A stretch of 64,000 bases of DNA, taken from positions 186,001 to 250,000 of the forward strand of contig OX637632.1 of the NCBI GenBank assembly GCA_951802195.1. Direction: 5' to 3'. This stretch comes from Tausonia pullulans. Taxonomy: Eukaryota > Basidiomycota > Tremellomycetes > Cystofilobasidiales > Mrakiaceae. Position 1 is the first letter of the stretch; each line of letters begins with the position of its first letter. The translations under genes and the position numbers were made by a program. Below, one piece after another: positions 36,866-49,648 of this stretch. The notes beneath the pieces are model-generated. The model was not told where the DNA came from. It was given only the letters and a program-made list of their open reading frames with translations, and did not search any database.

Positions 36866-39018
36866 TCAGAGCATCATGCTAAGAGGGTTCTCGAGCAGGG
36901 ACCGAAGGGAGTTGAGGAACTTCGCAGCGATCGCACCATCGACAACCCTGTGGTCGGATGTGAGGGTGAGGGACTAAAAAAGAATGGATCAGAAACACCA
37001 TGGGTGTTGGTCAGTGTCAAAGGTCGTCGAGAAGGAGGGCAGTGGTGGAGCGGAGGCGCAAACGGCGGAACGCACCATCTGGTCGACAGTCTTGAACGAT
37101 CCCTCAACGTCGCCCGGAACGACGACCTTGTGCGTGCCTCCGACAGCGAGAATGCACGACTGGGGCGGGTTGATGATGGCAGTGAAGTCCGAGACGCCAA
37201 ACATGCCGAGGTTGGAGATGGTGAACGAGCCACCCTGGTACTCCTCGGGCTTGAGCTTGCCGTCGCGGGCCTTGGTGGCGAGCGTCTTGGTCTCGGAGGA
37301 AATGGTGGCGAGACCCTTGGAACCGACGTTCTTGACGATCGGGGTGATAAGACCGGTGGGCGTGGCAACGGCAACGCAGATGTCGGCATTCTTGTAGGTC
37401 CGGATCGAGTCGCCGAGCCAGGCCGAGTTGCACTCCGGCACGTCCGCGAGGGCGAGAGAGGTCGCCTTGACAATGAAGTCGTTAACAGAGAGCTTGACCT
37501 TGCCCTCGGCACCAGCCGAGTTGAAGAGCGAGCGGAGCTTGGTGAGCTTGTCCATGTTGACGTCGACGGTGACGTAGAAAGAGGGGATCGACTGGGTCGA
37601 CTCGAGGAGACGCTTGCCGATGGTCTTGCGCATCGACGAGACCGGGGTGTCGACGTACTCGGCCGAGGCAGAAGCGGAGGCGGAGGCGGCAGCCGGGGCG
37701 GACGACGACGAGGCGGCAGGGGCCGAAGCCTTGGCCGGGACGAACTTCTCAACATCCTCCTTGAGGATGCGGCCGTCGGGTCCGGTGCCCTTGACCTCGG
37801 CGAGGGGGACACCCTTCTCCTGGGCGAGCCGGCGAGCGATCGGAGAGGCGAAGACGCGACCGCCCTTGGAGGCAGCCTCAGATGGGTGCTTGGGGGCCTC
37901 AGCGGGGGTCTCCTTGGTGCCGACGGCGGTCCTGGGCGCCGGCGTGTCGAGAGGGCCGGAGGTCTCCTTCTTGGACTCAACATCCCTGGCAGCCTGCTCC
38001 TTGGAGGGAGGGGTGGTGGGGGCAGCGTCCGAGCCGGAGGCGGCGAGGGCGTCGGCGCCGGAGAAGTCGTCGCCCTCCTCACCGACGATGGCGATGAGAG
38101 TTCCGACGGGAAGGCCCTTGGCTCCATCGTCAACCTATGGGGGAGGGAAAGGGGACGCGGCGCAGAGTCAGAGCGTCGTCTGGGGTCACACTGCGGAGGA
38201 GGCACCTACGATGATCTTGACGAGAACACCGTCCTCAGTGCTAGCAGGAGGCGAAGGAGGAAAAGTTCAGAATGCATGTTCTCCCGCCGCAGCTGCAGCG
38301 CTTGCTCGTGTGCACTCACGACTCGACGTCCATAGTGGCCTTGTCGGTCTCCTGCAGAGGCACGAAGGACGATGGGTGGGTCAGCGGTCGAATCAACGAA
38401 GGGTGAGGGCCGCCCTCGCGGTCTCTCGGTCTGCCGCGATGTTGGTTGGGGCGGGACGACAGCGGCAAGCGGGCGGCACACGCGGGCGCGAGAGGGGCCA
38501 AGAGCGGCAGTGGCCGCCGCGCTGGGGCGGCGGGGGCGAGAGGCGAGGCCAGGCTAAGGCAACTGGGACGCGCGCGCGACTCGCCCTGGGTCTATCTCTT
38601 CCTCGGTCACGCTCGGCCAAAGCTCTCAGGCCAGCATGATGGACGACGTCGCCGCTGCCGAGGGCGCAACCAGCGCGCCTTCCGCCCCATCCATCGCGAG
38701 AGGGACGGCAGCAGCAACTCACAATCTCGAGAAGGACGTCTCCAGCAGTGAAGGTCTCGCCCTCCTTCTTCTTCCACGACGCGATGCCACCCTCGGTCAT
38801 GGTGGGCGACATGGCGGGGAAGGTGTACTTGGCGAGGGCCTCGCGCCTCGCCGAGGTCGAGAGTCCTGACGATCAAGCAGGGCCTGCCAGTCAGCTCATC
38901 TCCGAGGAGGCGACCCGGACGAGCGGCCTGGATCGCTCGGGAAAAATAAGCACGCACCACGGGCGAGCGACGCCGCACGGGGGAGCGAGGAGGAGAGACG
39001 GAGGGCAGCGCGGTGCAT
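36866..39018 (-). CDS. LAT1: Pyruvate dehydrogenase E2, dihydrolipoamide acetyltransferase
   Basis: Mitochondrial core subunit of the pyruvate dehydrogenase complex; it takes the acetyl group from E1 on its lipoyl arm and passes it to CoA. About 475 residues in six exons. The N-terminus (MHRAALRLSSSLPRAASLARG) is a basic, Ser-rich import presequence, joined by an intron to LSTSARREALAKY. The lipoyl domain has MSPTMTEGGIASWKKKEGE and the lipoyl-lysine motif ETDKATMDVES, split by short exons, with TEDGVLVKII after it. A Pro/Ala linker leads to the E1/E3-binding domain (SPIARRLAQEKGVPLAEVKGTGPDGRI, read from about 37.75 to 37.85 kb) and an Ala/Ser linker. The catalytic domain starts at SSMRKTIGKRLLES and ends with SDHRVVDG, carrying the active-site His and Asp, in the last exon (36973-36866). 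The final intron runs 36974-37075, joining VDQM to SLTLTSDHR. Confidence 0.96.
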
Positions 39019-40553
39019 GCTGGGCGGGCTGGAGGGGAGAAGGCGGAGGAAGGAGAGGAGGGGAGAGGAGGAGGGAGACGGAGGAGAGGTTGGGGAAACG
39101 AAGCAGCAACCCAAGAACGGCGCTCCGTCGAGGGAGAGCCCAGCGCCTTCGCTCTTCACCCAGGCAGCGCCGCCGGCCCGCTGGGGGTTCGTGCGAGAGT
39201 GGCCCGCCTGGCTTCCTGGCCCGCGCTCGCCAGCTGGCCGCCGACAGCCACCCCGCCCGCCCTCGCCTGCGTCAACCAGCTCGGCGGGCGGCCCAGGGAA
39301 CGCCCGAGGCCTGCCTCCACGGTCGCGTCGGCGGCGGGCACGGCGACGGAGCTCGCGATGAGCCAGCTGGACCGTCGCGCGTCGGGATCGCGCCCGTGCC
39401 CGGGCTGACCCCCTGAGCTTGCTCCCATCTCTCACCCCCAAAGACATGGGGCTGCACTGAGGACGAAGCCGCAGGAGAGGGCGATGGCGACCTCCTGCTG
39501 CGGCCTCGGCCCGTGGACAGGCGCAGGATTTGGCTCGCATACTCATGTCGGCCATCGAGTGTCACAGCGTTCTCTCGGAGCCTTCGAGCATCGTTTGCTA
39601 GTGGATCTAGGTGGTTCAGCGTTCAGGATGCGATGGGCCTTGGGTGCCGGGGGACAATACACCTCCGCACCCGAGTGGCAATCACCCGCGAGGAGGCGAG
39701 TGATGTTCCTGCCATGTGCCGCCCTGGCCGGCCAGGAGGCATCACCCTCTAGGTTGCACGTATCGTGGCCCTGAACTCGGAGCGAACGAGCGCTCCATGT
39801 CGGCGTGCTCTCACTCTTCTGGTAGGCCCGGCTCTCCTATGACTGCACATCGTCGACCCGCTGGGGACATCGTACGCCCGCCAGCGCCATCTCGCTGGCG
39901 TTGTGATGCCTTCGGATGCCATCAGTCCACCACCGAGACGGTCTCCGTGGTGCTTGCTTTCGACATGTCTCTATGGCATGTCTGCGACGCCACAAGTGGG
40001 GGCTCATCTTCGGTTGTTCATTCGCTTGCCTTCCTAGCCCGGGCCAATTGCGGAGATGGCCTTGCGATGAAGCCGTTCAGAGTGGTGTTGCACGTGGAAG
40101 GGAAGGTGGGGGTGTATGCGATGGCATGAAACGACTATTAGGATCTCGCTCTGGTTTCGTCATTGGCAGCTTAGTCTCATGCATATCGGATGTCTGACCA
40201 TCCGAGTTAGTGCCTTAGACCGGGCCACGTGGCAAAAGGGCGATTGAAGACCCCAAGCCTCACCACGGCAGGGTGGGAGTTGGCCGGATTCGCCGAATGG
40301 CAGGAAGATCGAACGCGCGTTCGAGAGAGATGGGAGGGTCCCTGTGCGCGATGCTGGGACGAGCTGGAGCGAAGAGGAAGAAGAAAGACCTTCTCCAGAC
40401 CGTGATCAGAGAACGAGCGGCTGTGAGTGGTCAGTGAGAACGAACGCACCAGAACGGGGAGCGCGCGGTCCCGCTGAACGCCGGACCCTGTTCTCTCCCA
40501 ACTTCCACCTTCGCCTGCTCGGCTTTTGAGACTCCCCTCTCAACTTCCCGCTC
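39019..40553. other. Intergenic region between LAT1 and the NDUFAF2-like gene
   Basis: 1.5 kb between divergent genes, presumably holding both promoters. The first 400 bases are very GC-rich. No gene is supported in it. Confidence 0.45.
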
Positions 40554-41823
40554 ATGCAGCCCTCTCTCGTTCGACGTGGTCTCTTCAGCAGGCTCTTCAG
40601 CTTCGGCAACTCTAGTGTGGGCTCGTCGCCAACCGGTCGTTCGGGCCGGACGAGAACGCTGACCCCCGCCTGCTGTCCGGATGTCTCCTTGCACAGGGTC
40701 GCGTCGTCGGCTACGACCTACAAGGTATGGCATGCTTACGAATGTATGTCAAGATATCTCTGGACTGATCAGGAGTCCTCATTCTCGTACGACAGGCAAC
40801 AAGTACATCGAGCTCCCGCCACCGGAAGGTCCGTTCAATCTCGCCCCCTCACGGTCTACCTCCCTCCCTCATTCATTTAACATCCTCTCTCTCACTCGCA
40901 GAGGGATACAACACCAAGCGCGTCGTTGAATACGCCGGCCCTGCCCGGAATCCAGCCGATTACGCTCGGAACCACGCTCTCCCTCGTATGTCCTTGCTCC
41001 CGTTCGCTGACCTGTCTCTTTTCGACGCGTCAATATCTCTCCCCCAGCTTGCCTGACGCGCTTGCAAGCCTTTCCGTTCTTTTCCCTCCTCCCTTTTCTC
41101 CACCCGGACCGCTTAGCCCAATGGACCGCTTGGATGACCCACACCCGGCGGGAACCTCCGACGATTGAAGAGCTCCAGCACGATGCCAACCGACGAGCCG
41201 TCCTCGCCGGACGCGTCGCGGCCCTCGAGGCACGAGACGCCGAGGAGCAGCAGCGGCAGAGGCTCGCGGCCCTGTCGAGGCCGGCGTACTCGCCCGAGTC
41301 CGGGGCGGTCGAGAGTGGCGAGCTGGCGAAGACGTTCCTCTCGTCGCCTGCTGCGGCCGCTGGCGATCAGACGCGGTCAACGACATCCTCGCTTGCCGGC
41401 GCCGCCTACGCCGCTGCCGCCTCAAGCCCGACGGCCGGATCGATGTCCTCGTCCGATCCTGAATCAAGACGATGGACGGGAAGCACCCTCGAGACCCAGC
41501 CATCGCCCAACCCCCCTCCTTTGCCCACGCCCGTCCCGGCCCCTCGATCCGGCCAAGCCCCCCTCACACCCGAGACCGAGGCTCTCCGCCGTGCGTCCCA
41601 GGAAGCACTCATGGGCTCCGAGGAGCAGCGCAAGTTTGAGGCTCGCCGGAAGCAAGAAGAGGAGGAAGCGAGGCGGGAGCAGGAACGGCTCTTCAGGCCG
41701 GCGAGCAGCAGAGGGAGCGGACCGGAGGCGGTGAGGAATCCGGCGAAGACGGGGCCGGCGGGGGAGTGGAAGCCGGAGGGATGGAACCCGGCGGTGAGGA
41801 AGAGGAGCCAGAGGGAACGTTGA
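40554..41823 (+). CDS. NDUFAF2: NDUFAF2 (mimitin/B17.2L)-like complex I assembly factor
   Basis: Likely a mitochondrial assembly factor for respiratory complex I, a paralogue of its B17.2 subunit. The protein begins MQPSLVRRGLFSRLFSFG, a basic amphipathic start suited to import. Short exons then give GRVVGYDLQ, GNKYIELPPPE, EGYNTKRVVEY and NPADYARNHALPPQWTAWMTHTRREPPTIEEL. The VGYDLxGNKYxE, RRxVEY and PxQW.AWMxHTR blocks are the family signature. The last exon adds about 200 residues beyond the family core: Ala/Ser/Pro-rich with an Arg/Glu coiled coil (RRKQEEEEARREQERL), ending WKPEGWNPAVRKRSQRER. Fungal members often carry such tails. The end lies 61 bp from the end of CSL4, which is convergent. 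The first intron has two possible donor sites near 40616 and 40635; only the first keeps the frame. Confidence 0.85.
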
Positions 41824-41884
41824 TGCATGGCAAGACCTGCCTTTGCAACGAGGACTGAGCTTTGCATTGGAAAACTACATGAAT

Positions 41885-43063
41885 CTAGAGGCCATCCGGC
41901 TTGGCCACCTGTGCGAGTTAGAGAGAAAGTGACGAGATCAGCGGAGGTGCCACCATCTCGAGCGACAGGCGCGGCCAACGAACCTTGCGCTTCTCCACCT
42001 GGCCCGTCGCCGAACAGGCCATCTCTGGAAGATGCAGCGGATGTATCAGCACATCATGTGGATGGAAGCGTCTGGACTAGATCATCTACCCTGCCACGAT
42101 AGCGGTTTCAGGGGAGCACCTGGATGCAAAAGCGTCGCGTCAGCCCCCTGGGCGTCTTTTCGATGCAGCAGAACAAGCGACCACCCACCGGCCTCCGAGT
42201 TGGCGAAGATGACGCCGAGATCGTTCCGCGCCGTCGACAGATAGTAACTGCGCGCGTCTCCGAGTGAGATCTGGCGGCGCATGCATGGCAGGTCAGCGTC
42301 AGCGTCGGCGTCGCGTCGCGCCCTCATCCTCCTACTCCCGCCCCCACGCCTGCCATAGGTTGCCCGGAAGGACTATCTTCTATCAACCAGCCTACGCACG
42401 ACTACTGCTCGAACAACATCGCCCAACCGGAAGCTGTCCGCAATCTTGACCTTGTCCTTCTCGGTGAGCCGGACGTCCTGCACACGCACGACGCCCTGGA
42501 ACTCCTCGGGCGTCGGCTGGTTGCCGACGACCGTAATGGCGAGCGTCGCCTGCTGAGGTGTGAGCCGGGTGATGTGGCCGATGACCTGGAGAGAGAAGGG
42601 CGTGGAGAGGGAATCAGAACCAAGTGTGCAGGCGGACGCGTCCGTCGCGTCGTGAGAAGTGCGCGAGGGCGAGGAGGGACGCACGACCGAGTCGGGTTGC
42701 GGAATGAGGGTCGAGGGCTGATGAGAAGCAATGGATATGGACTGCGACGACGTTCCAGAGAATTCAGCAAGGAGGGCAACAGCTTGCGAAGGTGGAAGAA
42801 TGGAGGCCAGAGGGACGCACCGAGCCGTCCTTCTGAACACGTCCAACGAGAGAAGAGAGGATCACATCGCCACGTGTGTAAGTTCCAGGCCTGCAAGATA
42901 GACACAAGGATGACCAGCCAGTCGAGGTCGAAGTTGTCAATTTGGGGACGCGTCGCAACTGACAGCGTCGCGGAAGCACCCACCCGGTCGAGGGCAAAGG
43001 CGCCTTCAGGCCAGGAATAGGCTGGCCTGGCAAGAGAATCTGGCTTGTAGAGGGCTGGCTCAT
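41885..43063 (-). CDS. CSL4: Exosome complex subunit CSL4
   Basis: Cap subunit of the RNA exosome, the 3'-5' RNA degradation and processing complex of nucleus and cytoplasm. About eight short exons give roughly 200 residues. The N-terminal domain reads ILLPGQPIPG, then PGTYTRGDVILSSLVGRV. The S1 domain follows: PDSVVIGHITRLTPQQATL, FQGVVRVQDVRLTEKDKV, FRLGDVVRA, then VVISLGDARSYYLSTA and GVIFANSEAG. The zinc-ribbon-like end reads APLKPLSWQEMACSATG, QVEKRKVAKPDGL. Only one cysteine is visible there, so the classical zinc site is probably incomplete, as in many fungal and animal CSL4 proteins. Joining SEAG to APLKP and WQ to EMAC needs two phase-1 introns, both with clean GT..AG ends. The last intron, just before VAKPDGL, is inferred from the family ending. 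Confidence 0.9.
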
Positions 43064-44557
43064 GATGGAGCAAGATCGGACTTTGCGAAGGAAGAACGGA
43101 GGGAAGTAGAGCGGGTGGTTGATCGTAGCTTAACAAACAGACAGCTGGTCGACTGGTTTTCGGAAGTCACCCGAGAACGCCCTGACCTTGCCCCGACCGG
43201 GTTGCATCCTAGGATCCTGCGATATCGCAGGTGCCTGATTTTCGTCGAAGCATCGCAGTGGTCAGATATGTTTAAAGTAAAGCGACTCGACTCAGGAGTG
43301 CTTTTTTCCGCTCCATTCCTGACGGCGATCCAGAAGATACTGTATAGTTGTGGTGATCTCTGAGACCACCATCATTTGGACTAACAAGAATCATTTCAAC
43401 ATCAAGATTCACTCTTCAAACCTGGCCACCAAATCACCCTTCTTGCCTTCGATCACGTATCTGCCCTCAACTCTGAGCTCGCTATCCTTTTTTCCATCAT
43501 TCTTTCTCGCATCAGGGCCTGCATGAGGGACGCCCAGCGAGACTGAATGGCTTTCCGCCGTATCCTCTCCGATAACCCATGTTGAGAGCATGGCAGGTAG
43601 ATTTCGTCAGCACGTGAGAAAGGCTCAGTCAGGGGGGCAATCTTGCGCACGAGCGGTAGCAGAGAGAGGAGGTCTGGACCTACTTACCTACTTACCTACA
43701 TCTCATGTCCCGCTCGCTCACTCGCTCACGCAGTTGAGGTTTGCGAGTATCGCGAGAGAGAAACTAGAGATAAGTTGCAGCACTCACCAAGGACCAGCCG
43801 GCTGCACACCAACCAATATACAGACATTGCTGATGTCGATGTGACCAAACCCGAAGAGTATTCCCCTTCCCCCCCCCCCCCCCCCCCCCCCGCCCACCTC
43901 CCATCGGATTCTGCGTGATCATCATACAAGAGCTGCTGCTCCAACCTTCATCTCCCACATCAGAGAATTTTTTTTTCGTAGCGAAGGCGGTCCGTCGGAC
44001 TAGCCACTTGAACCAACATCGCAGCTTGTTCAATCGACATGCGCATGAGCTGAATCTCCTCGACTCAATCGCCCCCGTGTCGGGAATCCATAACTCAAGA
44101 GTCCGTGGCTCAAGAAAGGAGCGTGTAGGTGGATCCTGGTAAGTTTCAGAGCAAGGGAACGACCCACAATCAACTGAAGAGGTGGAAATGAAGGAAGGAT
44201 ATTTGCCAGATCAGACAGACCCGCGTGCGCTGGGTCGCATTCGTCGGCTCATCACCGCCGGTCCTCGGGGGTTGCGACTTGCAAGATCGGTGGATCAAAG
44301 TGTGCGTCTGGTTGGTAACTTTATATAGTTTCTCTCTGCCTGAGCTGATTGGCCAGAGAACGCCAGGCTGGGGGGATTGAATCGTTCGTTGAGAGGGTGG
44401 ACCGCCGAGAAAGCCAGCTATCCAGAGAAGCGGATCCAGATCGCATCGCTTGCTCTCCTGACGTAGAAGAAGGGTACCGTCAAAAGGCATAGCAGATCGC
44501 TCAGTCTCCCCCCTCTAAAGCTCGCTCGTTTCCCCTTCCCCTCAGGCTCTCGCCAGT
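43064..44557. other. Intergenic region with a poly-C tract
   Basis: 1.5 kb upstream of CSL4 and downstream of the Rossmann-fold gene. It has a run of about 21 C residues at 43870-43890 and a short (actt)n-like repeat near 43680-43700. No gene is supported. Confidence 0.45.
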
Positions 44558-45593
44558 TCAAGCATCCGACAACTGTGGCGCCTTCCCAACCCACCTCCCC
44601 ACCTGCAATTCCTCCAAACACCACGCCGCGCATCTCTCCCTCGCCAAATACGACGCCCTCCACTCGTAACCCGCGTAGACCTCCCCTTTCTCGCCGCCGG
44701 GGGTGTTGTGGAGGATCGGCACGCGGAAGAGCGTGTGCTCGATGGACTCGAGCGGTTGAGATGCCGTGAGGGCGGAGAAGCTGACGATGTCGGCGTAGGC
44801 AGCCGGTTGGGTGTGTCGGATCAGACGGATGATGACGTCACGCTTCCAAGAGGGCTGTCGATGGCCAGAGAATGGTTGTCAGACAGAATCGGGCGGATGT
44901 CGCACGATGTAGAAAGACAGACGGACGACGTCCAGAGGGTCATGGTGTGATGCAGTAGAGAGAACGAGAACCCGCTTGACGCCCGTTTGCTTCATCGCTT
45001 CAAAAAGAACGGTGTAGCCTTCGGTGAGGGGCTGTGGAGATGTAATCAGTGAGTGAGAGATGCAGCGCGTCGATCAAGGAAGGTAATGCGGCGTCAATCA
45101 AGGAGATGTGGGGCGTCGGTCAAGGTGATGCGGCGACGACCGATAGAGGGATCGAATGAGGATCGGACGCACCTTCTCCGAGCTGGATACAAACGGTAGA
45201 GCAGGGGACGGCCCAGCAAACGTGATGACTGATCCAAGAAGTCTCAAGGTAAGCAGGGATCAGGGCTGCATCTCCCTCGACCTCACATACCCGCATCCAC
45301 GCCGTCCTTGAGTGCGCTCGCGAGCGTCTCCCGATCAACCAACTCCCCCTCGACCACGGTAACTCCCCCAGGGCTGTTCGCAAGCAATGGGTCGAGCCGA
45401 GACTTATCCCGGACGTAGAGGACGAGGGTGTGGTTGGATGCGAGGGCTTGCTGGCAGAAGCGGAGGCCGATGGCGCCTGGATGAGAAAGGAGGGGGGGGA
45501 CGAGGGGAGGAGACCGATCGGCTGAGCCGAATCTGAAGAGACCTCCTGGAGGGGATGATACGAACCAGTTGATCCAATAACGAGATATCGCAT
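44558..45593 (-). CDS. NAD(P)-binding Rossmann-fold protein (atypical SDR/NmrA-like)
   Basis: A predicted cytosolic NAD(P)-binding protein of the atypical short-chain dehydrogenase / NmrA type; substrate unknown. Five exons. The N-terminal MRYLVIGSTGAIGLRF carries the GxxGxxG dinucleotide-binding motif, split by an intron after STG. It continues ALASNHTLVLYVRDKSRL and VEGELVDRETLASALKDGVDA. Then come VITFAGPSPALPF, PLTEGYTVLFEAMKQTGVKR and VLVLSTAS, matching the usual strand, helix and strand order. The last exon (from PSWKRDVIIRLIRH) includes TLFRVPILHNTPGGEKGEVYAGY, and ends APQLSDA. The exact join between LVLSTAS and PSWKRDV is uncertain. Many fungi have such a gene of unknown role. Confidence 0.8.
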
Positions 45594-45854
45594 GAGAGGT
45601 GATGGTGGTTGGCTATCAACCGGTTGGTCAAACGCACTGCCAGATCGAGTGTCGAATGCGGTTGGCTTGGTCGAGGCGCTCCGGAGCGATGACGAGCTTG
45701 CGTTGACAAGTCGCGGTGATCTCAAACTAGCTGCTGTCGTTGACACGTGCTGAAGTACACAGCCGCCGCTCGATAAGATGAAGAAGTAATCCATGTAGAA
45801 AAGGAGAAGAGGAAAAAGAAAAGGGGAACTCTGTAATCAACCCTGCACCATCCA

Positions 45855-48800
45855 TCAAATGGCGCCCATCACCAGCTGCACGGCCGCCTCCTTCTCGGCC
45901 CTCACGCTCAGCTCGAGCGTCACGCCCTGGCCTGAAGAGAACGTCATGCGGGACCGGGCGAGGACTTTGCCTCCACCACCGGCAACGAGACCGGAGAGCT
46001 GGAGGGTGTGGACGGAGTTGGAGGTCGGCTGCTCCGAGCCGCCTAGGGGCTCCATGCCGAGGACGTCGATGAGGGAGTCACAGGCCGCTAGCAGGGAACA
46101 AAAAGAGAGTGTCAGCGGAAAGCAAAGACGAGAGAGGGGAGGGAGAAGAGAGAGAGAGCAAGCGCGCGCCCAACACACCCTTTATGCTCTCACTAGAGCT
46201 GAGCGCAAAGACCTCGGTCTGCCCCGGTCCAGCCTTGAGCCGCTCCCACTCGCTCGCAAACGTCGCGTAGCTCGGGACGATGTAGTCCGCAGCGCCGAGC
46301 TCAATTTCCTCGCAGCCGTACTCGTCCGGGTAGCCTTCCTCCTCCGGCTCGCCAGACGTCGGGTCGACCTCCTTCGCGACGAACTTGAGCGTGCAGGGGA
46401 AGGAGCCGACGGCGTAGATCGAAGGGTTCTCCCGCGTGAAGGAGACGTAGACGGTTTCGGGGCCCGTGGAGGAGGCGAGCGAGGGAATGGGGATGATGAA
46501 GTCCTCGACGAGACCACAGTCCTCGGAAGGCTGCATGAGGACAGAGACTTGTTCGAGGACCGTGTCGGGGATGGTATTGGAGACGTTGAACTGAGGGGGG
46601 GGGGAACAAAGGGACGTCAGATGCCACTCCAAAAAAGGAAGGAAAGTTTGCGACTCACCTGGAAGACGATGTGCTCCTCGAAAATATGCTTGACGCCCGA
46701 GACGACATACTCCATGTCGCTCTCTGTGAGCTCGACGGGCTTCGCCGAGCTCTTGAGGACCTTGCCGTAGTCCGCAAACTCCGGAACCTGCTCCAGCTGA
46801 CTCTGGTATGCCGACTGAGCCTCCGCAGCACTTGGAGCCGGAGCCTCGATAGCCTGCTGCTTGGGAGCGACTGAGGCGTTCATGATCTCGAGTGTCGAGG
46901 GCCTCGCGGACTCCTGGGCAGCCTGCTCCCTCGAGATCTTGGGGACCGAGCTGGCATCGAACGCCTCCGCCGACGCCTCAGGGTCGTTGACGTATGCAAC
47001 GAGCTTGGCCTCAAGAGTGGAGAGCGAGAACTGGGCCTCCTCTCGAACATAGACGTCCGCAAGAGGTTGGTCGTGGAGGACCTTGAGGTACATCGCAGCA
47101 CGATCGCGGACCTCGTCATCGACGTCGTCGAGGCACCGGTTGAGCAGGACCTCAACGGACCGACCGATGGCTCCACCATCCTTGTCGCCGACTTGAACGC
47201 CAAACTTGCCGAGTGAGGCGACGGCAGCGGCGCGGACAACAGCGTTCTCGAGGACGACGCGGTTGTAGATGTAACGAATGTACTTCGTTGGGTTGGGCGT
47301 CTTGGGGCCCTCGATGCCGAGGAGGTGAAGGATCCGGACGGAGAGCTTCGTGAACTCGCAGTCCTCGATGAACTCGCAGAGGTGGGCGAGGGCTAAGCAA
47401 GCCGAGGGGGGGGGGAAGGATAGATGTCAGCGTGCCTCGACTCTACGCAGGGAAAGTTCGGCCACCCACCTGTCTCCTTGCAGTCCCTGATAAACTTGAT
47501 CATGTCGAAGATGGCCTCGACGATCGTCCGCTTGAAGTCGTAGCCACCCTCGTCGCGGAGCATGTTGCTGAGGAACGTAAGCATCGCCGCCTGCTTCTGG
47601 GGGAACTTGAGCGAGAGCGACCGAATGGCCTCGACGACAATCATCTTGAACTCGTCCGTGAGCTCCGAGAGGAAGGCTCCGATCTGCTTCATAAGCCGGT
47701 CTACCGATTGCTCCGTGCCGGTCTGGGAGAGGGGGCAAGCGATCTCGTCAGCCAGCATGTCACCCCAGCAAGACGACTGCCACCCACCTTGAGGAGAGTC
47801 GTGATGGCGTACGTCGCCATACTCCGGTTTTGGTCTGTGATCATGTTCTCCATCTCGTGGTTACACGACGCGACCGCCGCCGGGTGGCTCTGAGCGAGCT
47901 TGTTGAGCGTCCGGATCGCCGCAAACTTGAGCGCCGGCTTGGGTGACGTCAGGAATAGCTGGAGGACCGCGACCGGTCGGTAGAGCTCCGCCGCAGTGAC
48001 GTTGCGCATCTCGCAGATAGCGCGGGCGGCCTCGATGTTGACCATGTCCGACTTGTGGCGGAGCCAGTTCTCGAGAAGGTCGTACATCTGCTTGTGAACG
48101 CTGAGAACACGCAAAGGGGAAGGAAGGGGTCAGCTCCTCCCTCAAGTGACACACCGCCTCATCGAACGCGCTCACTTCGGGTCCTCGTCCATGACCTTGC
48201 CAGCGTAACGGATGAGCATGCAGACGGCCATCGGGTTCCTCAGCACGCTGGCCGCCGAACCGCTCTTGCCGCCACTGAGCTGCTGGATCATTTTGGTCAC
48301 GGCCATGCGGTCGCCCTGGCGGATGAGGAACAGCAGGCCAAGCGCATGGTACTGTGTGATGTGGCTCGAGCTTTGGACGGCCTGGTACCCGCTCGGAGCC
48401 TGGGAGGAGCCGCCGAAGCCGAGGTAGGACGAGGCCGAGGAGGACGAGGCCGTCTTGGGTGTGAGGGCTTCGGAGGCTTCGTTGGACCATCGCTTGATGA
48501 TCTCACGGGCCATCGGGTGGAGGTGGTACGCTGAAACGAGCGAAGCCGAGGAGATGGAAGTGGAGCGGTCGACGATTGCGGTCTTGAAGAAGCGCTCGAC
48601 GGACTGGATCGCTTGGGCCTGGAGGAGCATGCGCGACGTGAGGAAAAGAGAGAGCGAGATGGAAAGAGAAAAAGAGAGGGAGACAAAAGCGAGTGAGTTG
48701 AAGCCAACGAAAGACAGCGCAGGGCAAGGGCCGCGTGTCGCTCAAAGACGGGCGACGACGCGAGGGACAAGAGAGGGAGGGAGAGGAGGCGGCGACGCAC

Positions 48801-49648
48801 GTCTGTGATGCGGCAGAGGGCGCGGATCGCGTTGGCGCGGTAGACGACCTCGAGGTTCGGCTGCATGTCCTTCATGATGGATGAGGTGACCATGATGACA
48901 TCCTCGGCAATCGGAGAGAGCTCCTTGATGACGAGGTACATCATCTGACGAAGGGCCGGCTGTGTAGAAGAGAGGGAGCACGAGGAGAAGGGAAGGGAGG
49001 GGTGAGAGGAGCGAGGAAGAGGTCAACGTCCGCTCGTTCAGACCCAAATCAAGCGTCTAGCCAAAACCAGAGCCGAGACCAGAGGCATGTTTCGCAAGCT
49101 GGGGCAAGGCGAGGGAGCCAGAGAAGGAGGGGAACGGATGGCTGGCTCGCTAGAGGTGAGGGGCTCGTTCCTCCCGGCCAGCCAGCCAGCGTGCGAGAGA
49201 CGAGCGAACGCGTCGACCTCGGTCCGCCTCGCCCCCTTCTCGTCCTCGCGCTTGCTCTATCTCCGCCCCCGCGCCGCAGACACTCACGTCCTTGTGCTGG
49301 AAGAGCTTGGTGACGCCAAAGAAGAGCTGAGTGGCCTCCTGGACGCTGAACGTCTCGCCGCAATAGAGGAGGTAGACGATCCGCGCCAGCAGGGACCGGC
49401 ACTTGCGCGGCGAGATGGGCGACTCGTTGAAGCATCGAGCCTCCTGGATCACCGTCGACTTGTCGTGCACTGTGGGCGGGCGTGGGAACGAGCAGATCGG
49501 TGTGAGCATGGCGAGCATGGGTGAGCGGCCGGAGCGAGATGGGGGGCCAGAGCGGGCGGGGTGGGTTGGCTGGCCCGCTGGCTCGAGAGGGAGGACACGG
49601 GCACGCACGCATGGGTCCGCGGTCATCATCGTCCCGTTTGGAGGCCAT
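45855..49648 (-). CDS. SEC21: COPI coatomer gamma subunit
   Basis: Large subunit of the F-subcomplex of COPI, the coat of retrograde Golgi-to-ER vesicles; it links the coat to Arf1 and cargo. About nine exons and 920 residues, close to the family norm. It starts [14 protein letters not shown], then [19 protein letters not shown] and [11 protein letters not shown], the expected start of the alpha-solenoid trunk. Helical repeats continue through [11 protein letters not shown] and [32 protein letters not shown] and [28 protein letters not shown] and [13 protein letters not shown] linker around 46.8-46.9 kb is rich in Ala, Glu and Gln. The appendage domain follows ([21 protein letters not shown] joined across an intron, [21 protein letters not shown]), ending [13 protein letters not shown]. 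The start codon exon is only 40 nt. The gene is divergent from the TMEM115-like gene (475 bp). Confidence 0.95.

Noticed and set aside
36874-38205. Long Arg/Ser/Pro open frame on the minus strand over LAT1
   Set aside because: It overlaps the E2 catalytic domain exon in another frame and is a composition artefact.
36857-38335. 492-codon plus-strand frame antisense to LAT1
   Set aside because: Gly/Arg/Glu-rich mirror of the E2 coding strand with no domain.
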